Assembly: GCF_937884665.1 (NCBI RefSeq)
Contig: NZ_CAKZYF010000190.1
Span: forward strand, 1 to 64,000
DNA: 64,000 nucleotides
Source: an uncultured Allomuricauda sp.
GTDB taxonomy: Bacteria; Bacteroidota; Bacteroidia; Flavobacteriales; Flavobacteriaceae
Reading direction: 5' to 3'
In this document: piece by piece, positions 36,516 to 46,161 of the stretch
Layout: every line of letters begins with the position of its first letter
How positions within the stretch are numbered: the first letter of the stretch is position 1
Program-made: the position numbers and the translations under genes
The notes under the pieces: model-generated
The model's input: the letters and a program-made list of their open reading frames with translations, nothing else
The model's database searches: none
What the model was told of the DNA's origin: nothing

Positions 36516-38975
36516 ATGACCCTGATGAAAAATATTGGACTGTTACTGTTTTTTTTGATTGGTACCGTTGGTTTTTCTCAAGAGAAACTCAACTATCAAA
36601 GGCCCTCAGAAGAAATTCTGGAACTTGTGGATGCCCCTTTGGCCCCCTCAGTGCGAATTACCGATAATGGAAAATACATGGTTTTGCTCTATCGGGATTA
36701 TTACAAGAGTATTGAGGAACTCTCTGAAAAAGAATTGCGTTTGGCAGGCCTCCGGATTAATCCAAAGACAAATATTGGCAGCAGGACCAATTATTACAAC
36801 AACATCAAAATCCAGGAAATCGGCGGTGAGGACATCGTAGAAGTAAAAAACCTCCCCGAAAATCCACGTTTGGCCAATTTTAATTGGTCTCCCGATCAAT
36901 CCATGATGGCGGTTACCAATACCACTCCCAAAGGAGTGGAGGTTTGGGTTTTGGATTTAAAAAAAGCCGAGGTTACCCAACTGACCGATGCCAATGTAAA
37001 TGCCAATATGAGGGATGTCATCAATTGGTTTAAAGATGGAAAGTCCGTATTGGTCAAAATGTTACCCCAAGACCGTAAAGAATTGATCAATGTAGCTGAA
37101 GCTGTTCCCAACGGGCCCACTATTTCTTCAAATGACGGAAAAAAGGCACAGAATCGAACCTATCAAGATTTACTGAAAAATCCCAGTGATGAATTCAATT
37201 TTGAACAATTGGCCCGGTCTGAACTCTTCAAGGTCGGACTCGATGGAAGCATGACGCGATGGAAGGAGGCTGCCATGTACAGTAACATCAGTTTTTCGCC
37301 AGATGGGAATTACGTAATGGCCACAAGTGTGGAAAAACCATTTTCCTATTTGGTTCCGTACTATCGCATCCCTTCCAAAACCATCATCTACAATACAGAC
37401 GGCACCTTGGTATCCAAACTGTTGGAGGTCCCCTTGATTGAAGATCTGCCCAAAGGATTTATGGCGGTTCGTATGGGCAAACGTTCTGTTTCATGGCGCG
37501 CGGATAAAGCCGCTTCTTTAATCTATGTACAAGCCCTGGATGAAGGTAACCCAGAGAAAGAAGTTGCATATCGGGACGAAGTATTTCAACTGGAGGCTCC
37601 TTTTAACAACAAGGCCAAAAGCCTTATCAAACTAAAGAACAGGTACTATAAGATTGAGTGGGGAAATGATATGGGGGCAATAGCCTATGACTATTGGTGG
37701 AACACAAGAAACCTAAAAGGATATCTTTTTGACCCATCAAATGCTTCTGAACCACCTCAAGTTATTGAGGATAGAAATTATCAAGATGTTTACAGTGATC
37801 CAGGTTCTTTTGCGACCAAACGCACCAAATATGGCACCAATGTTCTAGCCATGGACGGGAACAACGTCTTTTTACTTGGAGATGGTTTTACCCAAGAAGG
37901 TCAATTTCCCTTTGTAGATAAAATGAATCTTTCCTCTTTGGAAAAAACCCGGTTGTACACTTCAAAACTGGAGGGCAAAAAGGAAAACCTGTTGGACTAC
38001 AATGTTGAGAAAGATGAACTACTGGTGCGAATTGAATCGTCCAATGAATATCCCAATTATTACTACAAAAGCCTGATTAAGCGAAAAGGGGCCGTTCAGT
38101 TGACCAATTTTGAAAACCCCTTTAAAAGTTTGCAAGATGTCCATAAGGAAGTGATTACCTACAAAAGGGATGATGGACTGGAATTGAACGGCACGCTCTA
38201 TTTGCCGGTTGGATACGATAGGACATCCAAAGAAAAAGCTCCAATGATCCTATGGGCTTACCCAAGGGAGTACAAGGACAAGAACAGTGCCTCCCAAAAT
38301 ACCCAGAACCCCAATGAATTTACCTATCCGTATTGGGGGTCGCCTATTTATTGGGTCACTAAGGGCTATGTGGTTTTAGATGATGCTGCTTTTCCTATTA
38401 TTGGTGAAGGCGAGGAGCAACCCAACGATACTTTTCGAAACCAATTGGTGGCCAATGCCAAAGCGGCGATCGATGCTGTGGATGAAATGGGGTATATCGA
38501 CCGAAATCGTGTTGCAGTTGGCGGACATAGCTATGGAGCCTTTATGGTGGCCAATTTGCTTTCCCATTCCGATTTATTTGCAGCTGGCATTGCCCGGAGT
38601 GGTGCTTATAACAGAACTTTGACACCTTTTGGTTTCCAGAGTGAGGAACGTAATTATTGGGAAGCTCCAGAGGTGTATTATACCATGTCGCCGTTCATGC
38701 ACGCCGATAAAATGAAAACACCCCTACTTTTAGTACATGGCGAAGCTGACAATAATTCTGGTACTTATCCCATGCAGAGCGAACGCTATTTTAATGCTCT
38801 TAAGGGGCTTGGCGCAACGGTCAGACTTGTAATGTTGCCCAAGGAAAGTCATGGTTATAGGGCCAAAGAAAGTATTCTTCACTTGCTCTGGGAACAGGAC
38901 CAATGGCTGGAAAAATACGTGAAGCAAAAAAATGAAAATCCTATAGTGCCCAACCAACCGATGGGCAAGGACTAA
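36516..38975 (+). CDS. Secreted S9 family prolyl-oligopeptidase-like peptidase
   Basis: An 819-aa protein with a signal peptide (GLLLFFLIGTVGFSQ). The N-terminal half is a beta-propeller; the C-terminal alpha/beta hydrolase has the nucleophile elbow GGHSYGAFMVANL, the acid in VHGEADNNSGTYP and His in KESHGYRAKES. The pattern is that of glutamyl-endopeptidase-like S9D members of Bacteroidota. ATG 36525 is an equally good start. It converges with the AarF gene. Confidence 0.88.
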   Translation: MTLMKNIGLLLFFLIGTVGFSQEKLNYQRPSEEILELVDAPLAPSVRITDNGKYMVLLYRDYYKSIEELSEKELRLAGLRINPKTNIGSRTNYYNNIKIQEIGGEDIVEVKNLPENPRLANFNWSPDQSMMAVTNTTPKGVEVWVLDLKKAEVTQLTDANVNANMRDVINWFKDGKSVLVKMLPQDRKELINVAEAVPNGPTISSNDGKKAQNRTYQDLLKNPSDEFNFEQLARSELFKVGLDGSMTRWKEAAMYSNISFSPDGNYVMATSVEKPFSYLVPYYRIPSKTIIYNTDGTLVSKLLEVPLIEDLPKGFMAVRMGKRSVSWRADKAASLIYVQALDEGNPEKEVAYRDEVFQLEAPFNNKAKSLIKLKNRYYKIEWGNDMGAIAYDYWWNTRNLKGYLFDPSNASEPPQVIEDRNYQDVYSDPGSFATKRTKYGTNVLAMDGNNVFLLGDGFTQEGQFPFVDKMNLSSLEKTRLYTSKLEGKKENLLDYNVEKDELLVRIESSNEYPNYYYKSLIKRKGAVQLTNFENPFKSLQDVHKEVITYKRDDGLELNGTLYLPVGYDRTSKEKAPMILWAYPREYKDKNSASQNTQNPNEFTYPYWGSPIYWVTKGYVVLDDAAFPIIGEGEEQPNDTFRNQLVANAKAAIDAVDEMGYIDRNRVAVGGHSYGAFMVANLLSHSDLFAAGIARSGAYNRTLTPFGFQSEERNYWEAPEVYYTMSPFMHADKMKTPLLLVHGEADNNSGTYPMQSERYFNALKGLGATVRLVMLPKESHGYRAKESILHLLWEQDQWLEKYVKQKNENPIVPNQPMGKD

Positions 38976-38981
38976 TAAGCT

Positions 38982-40292
38982 TCAGGATAAATACTTTTGG
39001 AAGTTATTGACCTTCACCACGGCCCGTAAATCGTGGAGTAGATTGTACAGTCCGAAAAAAGTACGGTTCATGTACAAAAAGTGTTTAGAACCCCTGTTCC
39101 CGTTCATCTTTCGGATTTGTTCGTCCTTGGAATACCGCTCGCTCAAGTCCGCTATTTGGCTCCAAAAGTTATCCGACCCAAAATCGAATTCTTCTCCATT
39201 AAATGGAGAAGTAAAAAGCGTAAGCATTTCTTTGAACAGCGCCTTAAAAAACTTCAACTCTTTTTCAGAATCTGTAGGTGTCAATATCTCCAGTTCATAG
39301 AGTTTGTCCATGAAAACCGCATCATTATTGATGTTTTCCTCCTGAGCCAATTCGAAATAGGGAATATAGAACTCGTCAGGTATTTCCTTGATACAACCAA
39401 AATCGATGGCAATCAAGCTATTGTCGGGACTTACCAAAAAATTACCAGGATGCGGGTCAGCATGTACTTTTCGCAGTTTATGGATTTGGAACATATAAAA
39501 ATCCCAAAGTGCCTGCCCCAAATGGTTGCCCAAAGCCGGGTCAAAATCTGTTGTTGCAAACTCACTTAAATGCTTCCCCTTCATCCAATCCATGGTCAAG
39601 ATACGTTCACTGGACAGGGACTCATAATACTTTGGAAAGTGGATATTCGGTATGTTGGCACATGCCTGGGTGATTTCTTCGCTTTGCTTGAGTTCCAAAA
39701 TATAATTGGTCTCTTCGACCAACTTATTCTCTACCTCCTTAAAATACTTTTCCGAATCCTTACCCTTTAGATTGAACATTCGCGTGGCAATGGGTTTCAC
39801 CAATGCCAAATCGCTACTTATGCTCTGGGCTACTCCAGGATATTGAATCTTGACCGCCAATTGTCTACCATCTTTTGTGGCCTTGTGTACTTGACCGATA
39901 CTTGCAGCATTTATCGAATCCTTATCAAAGGTGTCAAAAATCTCTTCAGGATACTGGCCCAAATATTTCTTGAATGTCTTTCGAACCAGAGGGGCGGATA
40001 AGGGAGGTACGGAAAACTGGGATAGGGAAAACTTCTCAACGTAAGCCCTGGGCAGCAGGTTTTTTTCCATGCTGAGCATCTGGGCCACTTTTAAGGCGCT
40101 TCCCTTTAAACTCTTTAAACCGTCATAGATGTCCTCGGCATTATTCTCATTGAGTTCTTCTTTGGTAACTTCTGGATTTACAAGTTTTTTGCCATAGTAT
40201 TTGACGTAGTTTCCCCCTATCTTGACCCCGGTCTTCACCAATTTGCCTGCACGTTCAATCTTGCTGGTGGGAATGCTGTCTAAGGTTTTCAT
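38982..40292 (-). CDS. AarF/ABC1/UbiB family atypical kinase
   Basis: A 436-aa protein of the ABC1 kinase family. The Ala-rich loop AASIGQVHKA, the Lys in AVKIQYPGV, ADPHPGNFLV and the DFG-like IDFGCIKEI are present. The N-terminal signature reads LKGSALKVAQMLS, a variant of the KxGQ motif. Members regulate lipid or quinone metabolism (COQ8/UbiB). It lies 3 nt after a TetR-fold gene. Bacteroidota use menaquinone, so a ubiquinone role is not expected. Confidence 0.9.
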   Translation of the reverse strand: MKTLDSIPTSKIERAGKLVKTGVKIGGNYVKYYGKKLVNPEVTKEELNENNAEDIYDGLKSLKGSALKVAQMLSMEKNLLPRAYVEKFSLSQFSVPPLSAPLVRKTFKKYLGQYPEEIFDTFDKDSINAASIGQVHKATKDGRQLAVKIQYPGVAQSISSDLALVKPIATRMFNLKGKDSEKYFKEVENKLVEETNYILELKQSEEITQACANIPNIHFPKYYESLSSERILTMDWMKGKHLSEFATTDFDPALGNHLGQALWDFYMFQIHKLRKVHADPHPGNFLVSPDNSLIAIDFGCIKEIPDEFYIPYFELAQEENINNDAVFMDKLYELEILTPTDSEKELKFFKALFKEMLTLFTSPFNGEEFDFGSDNFWSQIADLSERYSKDEQIRKMNGNRGSKHFLYMNRTFFGLYNLLHDLRAVVKVNNFQKYLS

Positions 40293-40295
40293 AGG

Positions 40296-40952
40296 CTAGG
40301 CAAAATTTTCTTTGTAGAGGAATTTTCCAAAGTCAAGAATCTTTTCTAAGGAGTTATTGTCAAAAACCTTGAAAATGGTCGTTACCGATTTTTCTATGGC
40401 GATATCCGTTTTTTCAAAATCAGCAGAGGAATCATCCATCCAGAATTTCAACAAAAACAGAAATTGTATCCAAGCCCCCTCGGAAAACAACTGGGGACTT
40501 TGTTTTAAAACCTTTAGACTTTTCTCGCTATTGCCGTCATCAATAAGTCCAGTGGCAAAAGCCTTAATATTCTTTCGAAGACCTTTTAACTGTGTCATGT
40601 TGTCCAAGGAGTTGCTATGGTGTTTCAAAACAAAAAGCACATAACTCCTGTTCAAGGTAAGATTCTCAAAAAAGGTGAAGAAAAAAGTCAGCATTTTTTC
40701 TTCATTGGTCATGGCACCATACTTTTCGTTCTTTTCCATGAGTGCCAGGGTATTGGCAAAAAACTTTTCCCAAATGCTTTGTTGTAAACCTTCAAAAGAA
40801 CCAAAAAACTTATAAAAATCTTCTTCCTTTATCTTACGGTCCTTACAAAATTTATAGATTGATTTTGGTAGCTTTTCCTGTTCTAGGACGGTATCCATGA
40901 ACCAAGCTATCAGTTTATCTTCACTAAGTTTATTTGCTGTTGCGCTAGCCAT
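40296..40952 (-). CDS. TetR-fold protein paired with the AarF kinase
   Basis: A 218-aa all-helical protein. The N-terminal 60 residues follow the TetR helix-turn-helix pattern, ending in EEDFYKFFGSFEGLQQSIWEKFF, and the rest is a ligand-binding-like helical domain. The tight 3-nt spacing to the AarF gene suggests a partner. COQ9, the partner of COQ8, is also TetR-fold, so it may bind lipid rather than DNA. This last idea is inference. Confidence 0.78.
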   Translation of the reverse strand: MASATANKLSEDKLIAWFMDTVLEQEKLPKSIYKFCKDRKIKEEDFYKFFGSFEGLQQSIWEKFFANTLALMEKNEKYGAMTNEEKMLTFFFTFFENLTLNRSYVLFVLKHHSNSLDNMTQLKGLRKNIKAFATGLIDDGNSEKSLKVLKQSPQLFSEGAWIQFLFLLKFWMDDSSADFEKTDIAIEKSVTTIFKVFDNNSLEKILDFGKFLYKENFA

Positions 40953-41009
40953 ACTATACCTAATTTATGTTTAATCAAAAATACAATTAATCCAACAGAT
41001 AAATCTTTG

Positions 41010-41048
41010 TTTTAGAAAAGAAAACGCACTTCCGGGCGAAAGTGCGTT
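41010..41048 (-). terminator. Terminator-like hairpin facing away from htpG
   Basis: AACGCACTT (41023-41031) pairs with AAGTGCGTT (41040-41048) around an 8-nt loop. Read on the minus strand it is followed by TTCTTTTC. No minus-strand gene is seen to the right (htpG is plus), so it may end a small RNA; alternatively it belongs to the leader of the TetR/AarF transcript. Confidence 0.5.
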
Positions 41049-41209
41049 CTCAACAACCTAACCAATAAATAAACAAACTCGTTATAGTTTTACTAATTCA
41101 TAGCAATTTTCTACAACTCTACAAATATAAGTATTTGTTTAGCTTTTCCAAATAAACGATAAACAAAATGTTGTTAAATTTTAAAAAAAGGGGTGCAAGC
41201 CCACTATTC

Positions 41210-41222
41210 TGTCAGTTTGTCA
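41210..41222 (+). promoter_or_regulatory. Direct repeat TGTCAgttTGTCA upstream of htpG
   Basis: Two TGTCA copies separated by GTT lie 58 nt before the htpG ATG. It is the only obvious repeat in this intergenic region and may be a promoter or regulator site for heat-shock induction; that role is inferred. Confidence 0.35.
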
Positions 41223-41280
41223 TATACCTGGGTGTGGTATTTTTTTTGACGTGATGGTAGCAAATTAAACAGTAAATACA

Positions 41281-43167
41281 ATGGCAACAGGCAAAATAAA
41301 TGTTTCCGTAGAAAACATTTTTCCCTTAATCAAAAAATTTCTTTACAGCGACCATGAAATTTTTCTCAGGGAACTGATTTCAAATGCTACGGACGCAACC
41401 TTAAAGTTAAAACACCTCACCTCCATAGGGGAAGCGAAGGTCGAGTACGGAAATCCCCTAATAGAAGTTAAGGTAGATAAAGACCAGAAACGTATCCACA
41501 TTACCGATCAGGGTATCGGAATGACAGAAGAAGAGGTCAAAAAATACATCAATGAAGTGGCTTTTTCCGGTGCTGAGGAATTCTTGGATAAATACAAGGA
41601 TGCCGAAAAAGATTCTGGGATCATTGGACACTTTGGACTCGGTTTTTATTCCGCTTTTATGGTTGCTGACAAAGTGGAAATCTTCTCAAAAAGTTTTAAA
41701 GATGAACCAGCGGTTCATTGGTCCTGCGACGGTTCTCCCGAGTTTACCCTTCAAGAAGCTGACAAAACCGACCGAGGAACTGAAATCATCCTTCACATAG
41801 CAGAAGACTCCACTGAATTCTTGGAGGAGTCCAAAATCCGCGAATTGTTGAAGAAGTACAATAAATTTATGCCCATTCCCATCAAGTTTGGGACAAAGAC
41901 CGAGACCTTACCGAAACCCGAGGGAGCAAAAGAGGAGGACCCTGCACCGACTCAGGAGGTAGACGATATTGTGAACAATCCCACTCCGGCATGGACCAAA
42001 CCACCAAAGGATTTGAAGGATGAAGATTACAAATCCTTTTATCGGGAATTGTATCCCATGCAGTTTGAAGAGCCCTTGTTCAACATTCATTTAAATGTGG
42101 ACTATCCTTTCAATCTGACCGGGATTTTATATTTCCCCAAATTGACCAACGACCTCAGCATTCAGAAGGATAGGATTCAACTTTATCAAAATCAGGTATT
42201 TGTAACAGATAACGTAGAAGGGATCGTTCCGGAATTCTTGACCATGTTGCGCGGGGTCATCGATTCACCGGACATTCCGCTCAACGTATCGCGCTCTTAC
42301 CTGCAAGCGGATGGTGCCGTTAAGAAAATTGCTTCCTACATCACACGAAAAGTCGCGGACAAATTGAACTCTTTGTTCAAAAACGACAGGGAAGACTTTG
42401 AAAAAAAGTGGAACGATATCAAAGTCGTCATTGAATATGGAATGCTATCCGAAGAAAAATTCTATGAAAAAGCAGAAAAGTTCGCCCTATATCCCACGGT
42501 AGACGGAGCATACTTCACTTTTGAGGAGCTGGAAAGCAAAATTAAGGACAACCAGACCGATAAAGACGATAAATTGGTAATACTTTACGCCTCAGATAAG
42601 GAAGCACAGCATAGTTACATCGAAGCAGCAAAAACCAAAGGTTATGAAGTTCTACTTCTTGATTCGCCCATTATATCGCATTTGATGCAAAAGATGGAGA
42701 CCTCCAAGGAAAAATTATCTTTTGCCAGAGTAGATGCGGACCATGTTGACAATCTTATCAAAAAGGAAGATACTGCCATTTCCAAACTTTCGGACGAAGA
42801 AAAGGACAAATTGAAAGAAGAGTTGGAAAAAGTTATTTCGGATAAGGGGTATACCATCCAGATGGAGGCGATGGACAGTTCTGCTTCCCCTTTTATCGTA
42901 ACAGAACCCGAGTTTATGAGAAGAATGAAGGAAATGCAACAATCTGGCGGGGGCGGTATGTTCGGTATGGGCAATATGCCCGAAATGTTCAACCTTATCG
43001 TGAACACCAACCATGAACTGGTCGGCGAAATCCTGAATACAAAAACGGCCAAGAAACGTGAGCGTCTAATCAATCAATCTTTGGATTTGGCCAGATTGTC
43101 AAAGGGACTGCTCAGAGGAGAAGAACTTACCAATTTCATTTCTAGGAGTTACGAAATGATAAAATAA
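41281..43167 (+). CDS. htpG: Molecular chaperone HtpG (Hsp90)
   Basis: A 628-aa Hsp90. The ATP-binding N-domain has ELISNATDATLK, ITDQGIGMT and GHFGLGFYSAFMV. The middle domain has PFNLTGILYFP, and NVSRSYLQAD is near residue 340. The C-terminal dimerisation domain carries a Gly/Met-rich stretch (GGGGMFGMGNMPEMF). It is single-gene and has its own terminator. Confidence 0.96.
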   Translation: MATGKINVSVENIFPLIKKFLYSDHEIFLRELISNATDATLKLKHLTSIGEAKVEYGNPLIEVKVDKDQKRIHITDQGIGMTEEEVKKYINEVAFSGAEEFLDKYKDAEKDSGIIGHFGLGFYSAFMVADKVEIFSKSFKDEPAVHWSCDGSPEFTLQEADKTDRGTEIILHIAEDSTEFLEESKIRELLKKYNKFMPIPIKFGTKTETLPKPEGAKEEDPAPTQEVDDIVNNPTPAWTKPPKDLKDEDYKSFYRELYPMQFEEPLFNIHLNVDYPFNLTGILYFPKLTNDLSIQKDRIQLYQNQVFVTDNVEGIVPEFLTMLRGVIDSPDIPLNVSRSYLQADGAVKKIASYITRKVADKLNSLFKNDREDFEKKWNDIKVVIEYGMLSEEKFYEKAEKFALYPTVDGAYFTFEELESKIKDNQTDKDDKLVILYASDKEAQHSYIEAAKTKGYEVLLLDSPIISHLMQKMETSKEKLSFARVDADHVDNLIKKEDTAISKLSDEEKDKLKEELEKVISDKGYTIQMEAMDSSASPFIVTEPEFMRRMKEMQQSGGGGMFGMGNMPEMFNLIVNTNHELVGEILNTKTAKKRERLINQSLDLARLSKGLLRGEELTNFISRSYEMIK

Positions 43168-43201
43168 GTTTAGTGTTCCTTCTGGAATTTTACAAAAAGT
43201 A

Positions 43202-43248
43202 AAACCGCCCTTTCTTAAAAAAAACTTAAAATGAAGGGCGGTTTTTTT
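43202..43248 (+). terminator. Terminator of htpG
   Basis: AAACCGCCCTT (43202-43212) pairs with AAGGGCGGTTT (43234-43244), A-rich loop, followed by a T-run. It starts 35 nt after the htpG stop. Confidence 0.88.
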
Positions 43249-43292
43249 GTGCAATTCCATGGGAAAATTTATTTTCAGGAAATTTATCACCG

Positions 43293-44636
43293 ATGTCGAA
43301 CGATGAGCGGAAACTAAACTTCAAAAAATGGTTGGATTTACTTCAACAGGAAACGTGGCAGTTGGAGTTACTCATTTCTGGATTTGCGATTTTTGGGCTT
43401 GTTCAATCCTTTGAGCCCATCGAATTGGCACACCTTAAGGCAATTGCCAATGAAAAATTGATCAACCAGCGTCTTTTTAGTCTCCTACAGGGCTGCGTCA
43501 GCATTTTAACCATGGTGCTCATACTACACGTCATTTTAAGGGGCGTATGGATTGGAGCTGTGGGACTTCGATATGTTTCTGGTGATATAGATTTTGACGA
43601 TTTGAAGTATAGCCAGAAGTTCACTTCTTTTCTGGAGAAGAAAGTAGGCCCGTTTGACCGGTATATCGAAAGACTCGAGAACATCTGCAGTAGTCTTTTT
43701 GCATTGGCTTTTCTGATGCTGTTTTTTTACCTTTCCATCTTTATATTCTCCTTTATTTACATTGCCGCCCTGAATATTCTTTATTCTATCGATTCCATAC
43801 CAAATGATAAAAAAATAATTATCAATGCGGTCGTACAACTATTCTTGGGGATTTTTACGATCATCTATTTTATTGATTTTATCACCGGTGGTATTTTAAA
43901 AAAGAATCGTCTGGTCGCTAAGGTATATTTTCCGATATATCGATTTTTCGGATTTCTCACACTGGCCTTTTTGTATAGGCCATTGCTGTACAATTTTCTC
44001 GACCAAAAGCGCGGTAAATGGATCGCACTGTTCACACTGCCCGTTCTTCTTATCTTTTCTGTGTTCGTCGGGACGTTCGAAAAGCCAAAATCAAATTACA
44101 TTTTGGAGAACCAGTCCACATCATCGGTATATGCCAATAAACTGAACTATGAAGATCAAATGTTAAAGGATACCGACATGGTAGATTACGCTTCTATTTC
44201 TTCCATGGTTATCGATAAACCATACGTATCGTTATTTATCGCGTATAACAATTTTAAGGAAGACGCGGTTTTCTGGTACGATAGTATCTTGGCTCCGAAA
44301 CAGGATAAACGGAAATTCTCTTTTAATCTATCCAAATTTGCATCAGCCAACCCGCTACAAACCTTGGAACCAGATAGCGTGACGCTCTCAAAACAAGTCA
44401 ACTATTTAAAGGTGCTCAACGAATTGTATGAAATACGTATCGACAGTACGGCCTATGGACATGAATTTGTTTTTACCACGAATAAAAACGATAGATTGGG
44501 TTTTAAGACCATTTTAGACTTGAAGTATCTAGAAAGAGGAAAACACGCATTACATATTGTGGGACCTCAGATGGAAGAAAACCAATTCATGATCGATACT
44601 ACCAGAACAATCCCTTTTTGGTATTTTCCTGATTGA
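43293..44636 (+). CDS. Six-TM membrane protein of unknown function, copy 1
   Basis: A 447-aa protein without a recognised family. Residues 1-30 contain the conserved LLQQETWQLELLISGFAIFGL. About six hydrophobic helices lie between 22 and 265, with conserved LRGVWIGAVGLRYVSGDIDFDDLKYSQKF between TM2 and TM3 and FLTLAFLYRPLLYNFLDQ around TM5. A soluble domain of about 180 residues follows, with SS(x)2YANKLNY and a final TIPFW. A paralog at 49061-50398 shares all of these. It converges with the propeller-like gene at 44654, 17 nt away. Function unknown; a sensory or channel-like role is only a guess. Confidence 0.8.
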   Translation: MSNDERKLNFKKWLDLLQQETWQLELLISGFAIFGLVQSFEPIELAHLKAIANEKLINQRLFSLLQGCVSILTMVLILHVILRGVWIGAVGLRYVSGDIDFDDLKYSQKFTSFLEKKVGPFDRYIERLENICSSLFALAFLMLFFYLSIFIFSFIYIAALNILYSIDSIPNDKKIIINAVVQLFLGIFTIIYFIDFITGGILKKNRLVAKVYFPIYRFFGFLTLAFLYRPLLYNFLDQKRGKWIALFTLPVLLIFSVFVGTFEKPKSNYILENQSTSSVYANKLNYEDQMLKDTDMVDYASISSMVIDKPYVSLFIAYNNFKEDAVFWYDSILAPKQDKRKFSFNLSKFASANPLQTLEPDSVTLSKQVNYLKVLNELYEIRIDSTAYGHEFVFTTNKNDRLGFKTILDLKYLERGKHALHIVGPQMEENQFMIDTTRTIPFWYFPD

Positions 44637-44653
44637 CATTTCTTTATGTTCCG

Positions 44654-46135
44654 TCATTTTTCCAATTTGACCAGCGAGGCGCCACCCGCATAATAAAGGT
44701 TCCCCTCTTCGTCAATTATCTGCTGACAACCCCCGTCATCCCATGGATTGTTCAACCATTTGCACGCTTTTCCCAAATGCTTGCGGAATACCAGCTCCCC
44801 AGTGTCCCAATCCAAACCATAGTAGTAATAATTACAGCCCGCTTCCCTTCCGCTGCCGTAAACCATATTGGAACCCTTACTGTACGTTAACACGCCATTC
44901 ATGTTAATTTCAGTATTGACCCATTGTATCTCAAACCTATCCGTGTCCACGTTCCAACGCACCTTTTGAACACCTTTCATCGGTTTTTTCCCCTGTCCCA
45001 AGAACCCATTGAACTGCGCTATGGCAACATCATAACCATACACCGTTGGTGAGTTCTCAATAGATTGGAACTTTTCACTGAATCGCTTGGCTGCTGGAAG
45101 CTGTATTTTTCCAGCCAAACGCATATCCTCACCCGGAAGACCGTTCCAAGTTTTTGGAATTTCTCTCCAAAAGGCCAAAAGATTGTTTTTTTGATGGCCA
45201 TCGGCGACAATAATCAACTTATCGGCTCCTTGACGGAAACCCATAAGGGTAGGTGTGGTGCCACTACCCTCGGCAAACCTTCCCTTGGGACCATCCTTTA
45301 CAAAGTCGTACCAAGCCTCAAATCCTTTGGTAAGTGCTACGCCATCCCAATTTATTTGGATCAACCGATGGGTCGTGACGACATACATCGCGTTGTCCTC
45401 ATCAATTGGAAAAGCATTATGGCCAAAAATTTCATTCGGAACGGGCTTTATCAACAGTGTGTCCAATAATGAGAAATTTGGGGCAATTATTCCAAAAACT
45501 GCATCATTTCCTTTTTTATTATCACCGGAGTAAAATGCTATTTGTCCACTGTAATTGATGGCAAAATGCTGGACCTTATCCTTTGCAATGTCTTTAAAAC
45601 TAAAGGTATCCTGGACAACCAGTTTGGAGTAGATATTATCTGGTTGAGCATCGGCTATTTTGAACAATCGAGTATATTCTCCCTTTTTGGGATTATACTT
45701 CGGGTCATAGGTATACCAAACATTTCCCTTGGTCTGAAGAAAGTTCCATCCAAAGGATTTTAACCAATCCGAGTCGATTTTCACTTTGGATACTATGCGG
45801 ATTCCCTGTTTGTCATCCACCATTTTATAAAAATGGGTGGCGTTCGATTGCAAGATGGCCCGTTTTCCATTAGGATATTTCTCGGAAAAATACGTCCAAG
45901 GTGAAGTACCACCTTTGATACCCTTTAGAACTTTAACCGTTGCCTTTTCCGAATCTAGGGGTCCGGCAAAATCCGAGTAAGACTGCCGGTAACTATTTCC
46001 ATGGTAAGTGGGCCATGGAGAGTCTGCCAAAAAAGGATTTCTTGGTACCGTTTCACTAGGATTTATTTGAGCTTGTCCAAACAAGGGGCCAAAAAAGAGG
46101 CCGAGCAAAAGAATCCGTTTAAAATAGGTTTTCAT
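44654..46135 (-). CDS. Secreted beta-propeller-like (PQQ-repeat-like) protein, copy 1
   Basis: A 493-aa protein with a signal peptide (MKTYFKRILLLGLFFGPLFGQAQ). The mature start has NPFLADSPWPTYHGNSYRQS; the body is a series of beta-rich repeats with Trp and Gly-Asp turns resembling PQQ or BamB-like propellers; it ends GGCQQIIDEEGNLYYAGGASL. It shares the N-terminal motif and the EIPK-W-LPG-RxAGxI block with the gene upstream. The ATG at 46135 is chosen because it opens the signal peptide; it lies 26 nt after the upstream stop. Function unknown. Confidence 0.78.
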   Translation of the reverse strand: MKTYFKRILLLGLFFGPLFGQAQINPSETVPRNPFLADSPWPTYHGNSYRQSYSDFAGPLDSEKATVKVLKGIKGGTSPWTYFSEKYPNGKRAILQSNATHFYKMVDDKQGIRIVSKVKIDSDWLKSFGWNFLQTKGNVWYTYDPKYNPKKGEYTRLFKIADAQPDNIYSKLVVQDTFSFKDIAKDKVQHFAINYSGQIAFYSGDNKKGNDAVFGIIAPNFSLLDTLLIKPVPNEIFGHNAFPIDEDNAMYVVTTHRLIQINWDGVALTKGFEAWYDFVKDGPKGRFAEGSGTTPTLMGFRQGADKLIIVADGHQKNNLLAFWREIPKTWNGLPGEDMRLAGKIQLPAAKRFSEKFQSIENSPTVYGYDVAIAQFNGFLGQGKKPMKGVQKVRWNVDTDRFEIQWVNTEINMNGVLTYSKGSNMVYGSGREAGCNYYYYGLDWDTGELVFRKHLGKACKWLNNPWDDGGCQQIIDEEGNLYYAGGASLVKLEK

Positions 46136-46161
46136 GGTCAATAATTGATTGTGATGGGTTG

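Larger units (their letters stand above)
40953..41280. other. 328-nt intergenic region before htpG
   Basis: It holds the minus-oriented hairpin at 41023-41048, then about 150 nt of A+T-rich sequence, the direct repeat TGTCA-GTT-TGTCA at 41210-41222, and a T-rich stretch near 41240-41250 before the ATG at 41281. No ORF is credible. Confidence 0.5.
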
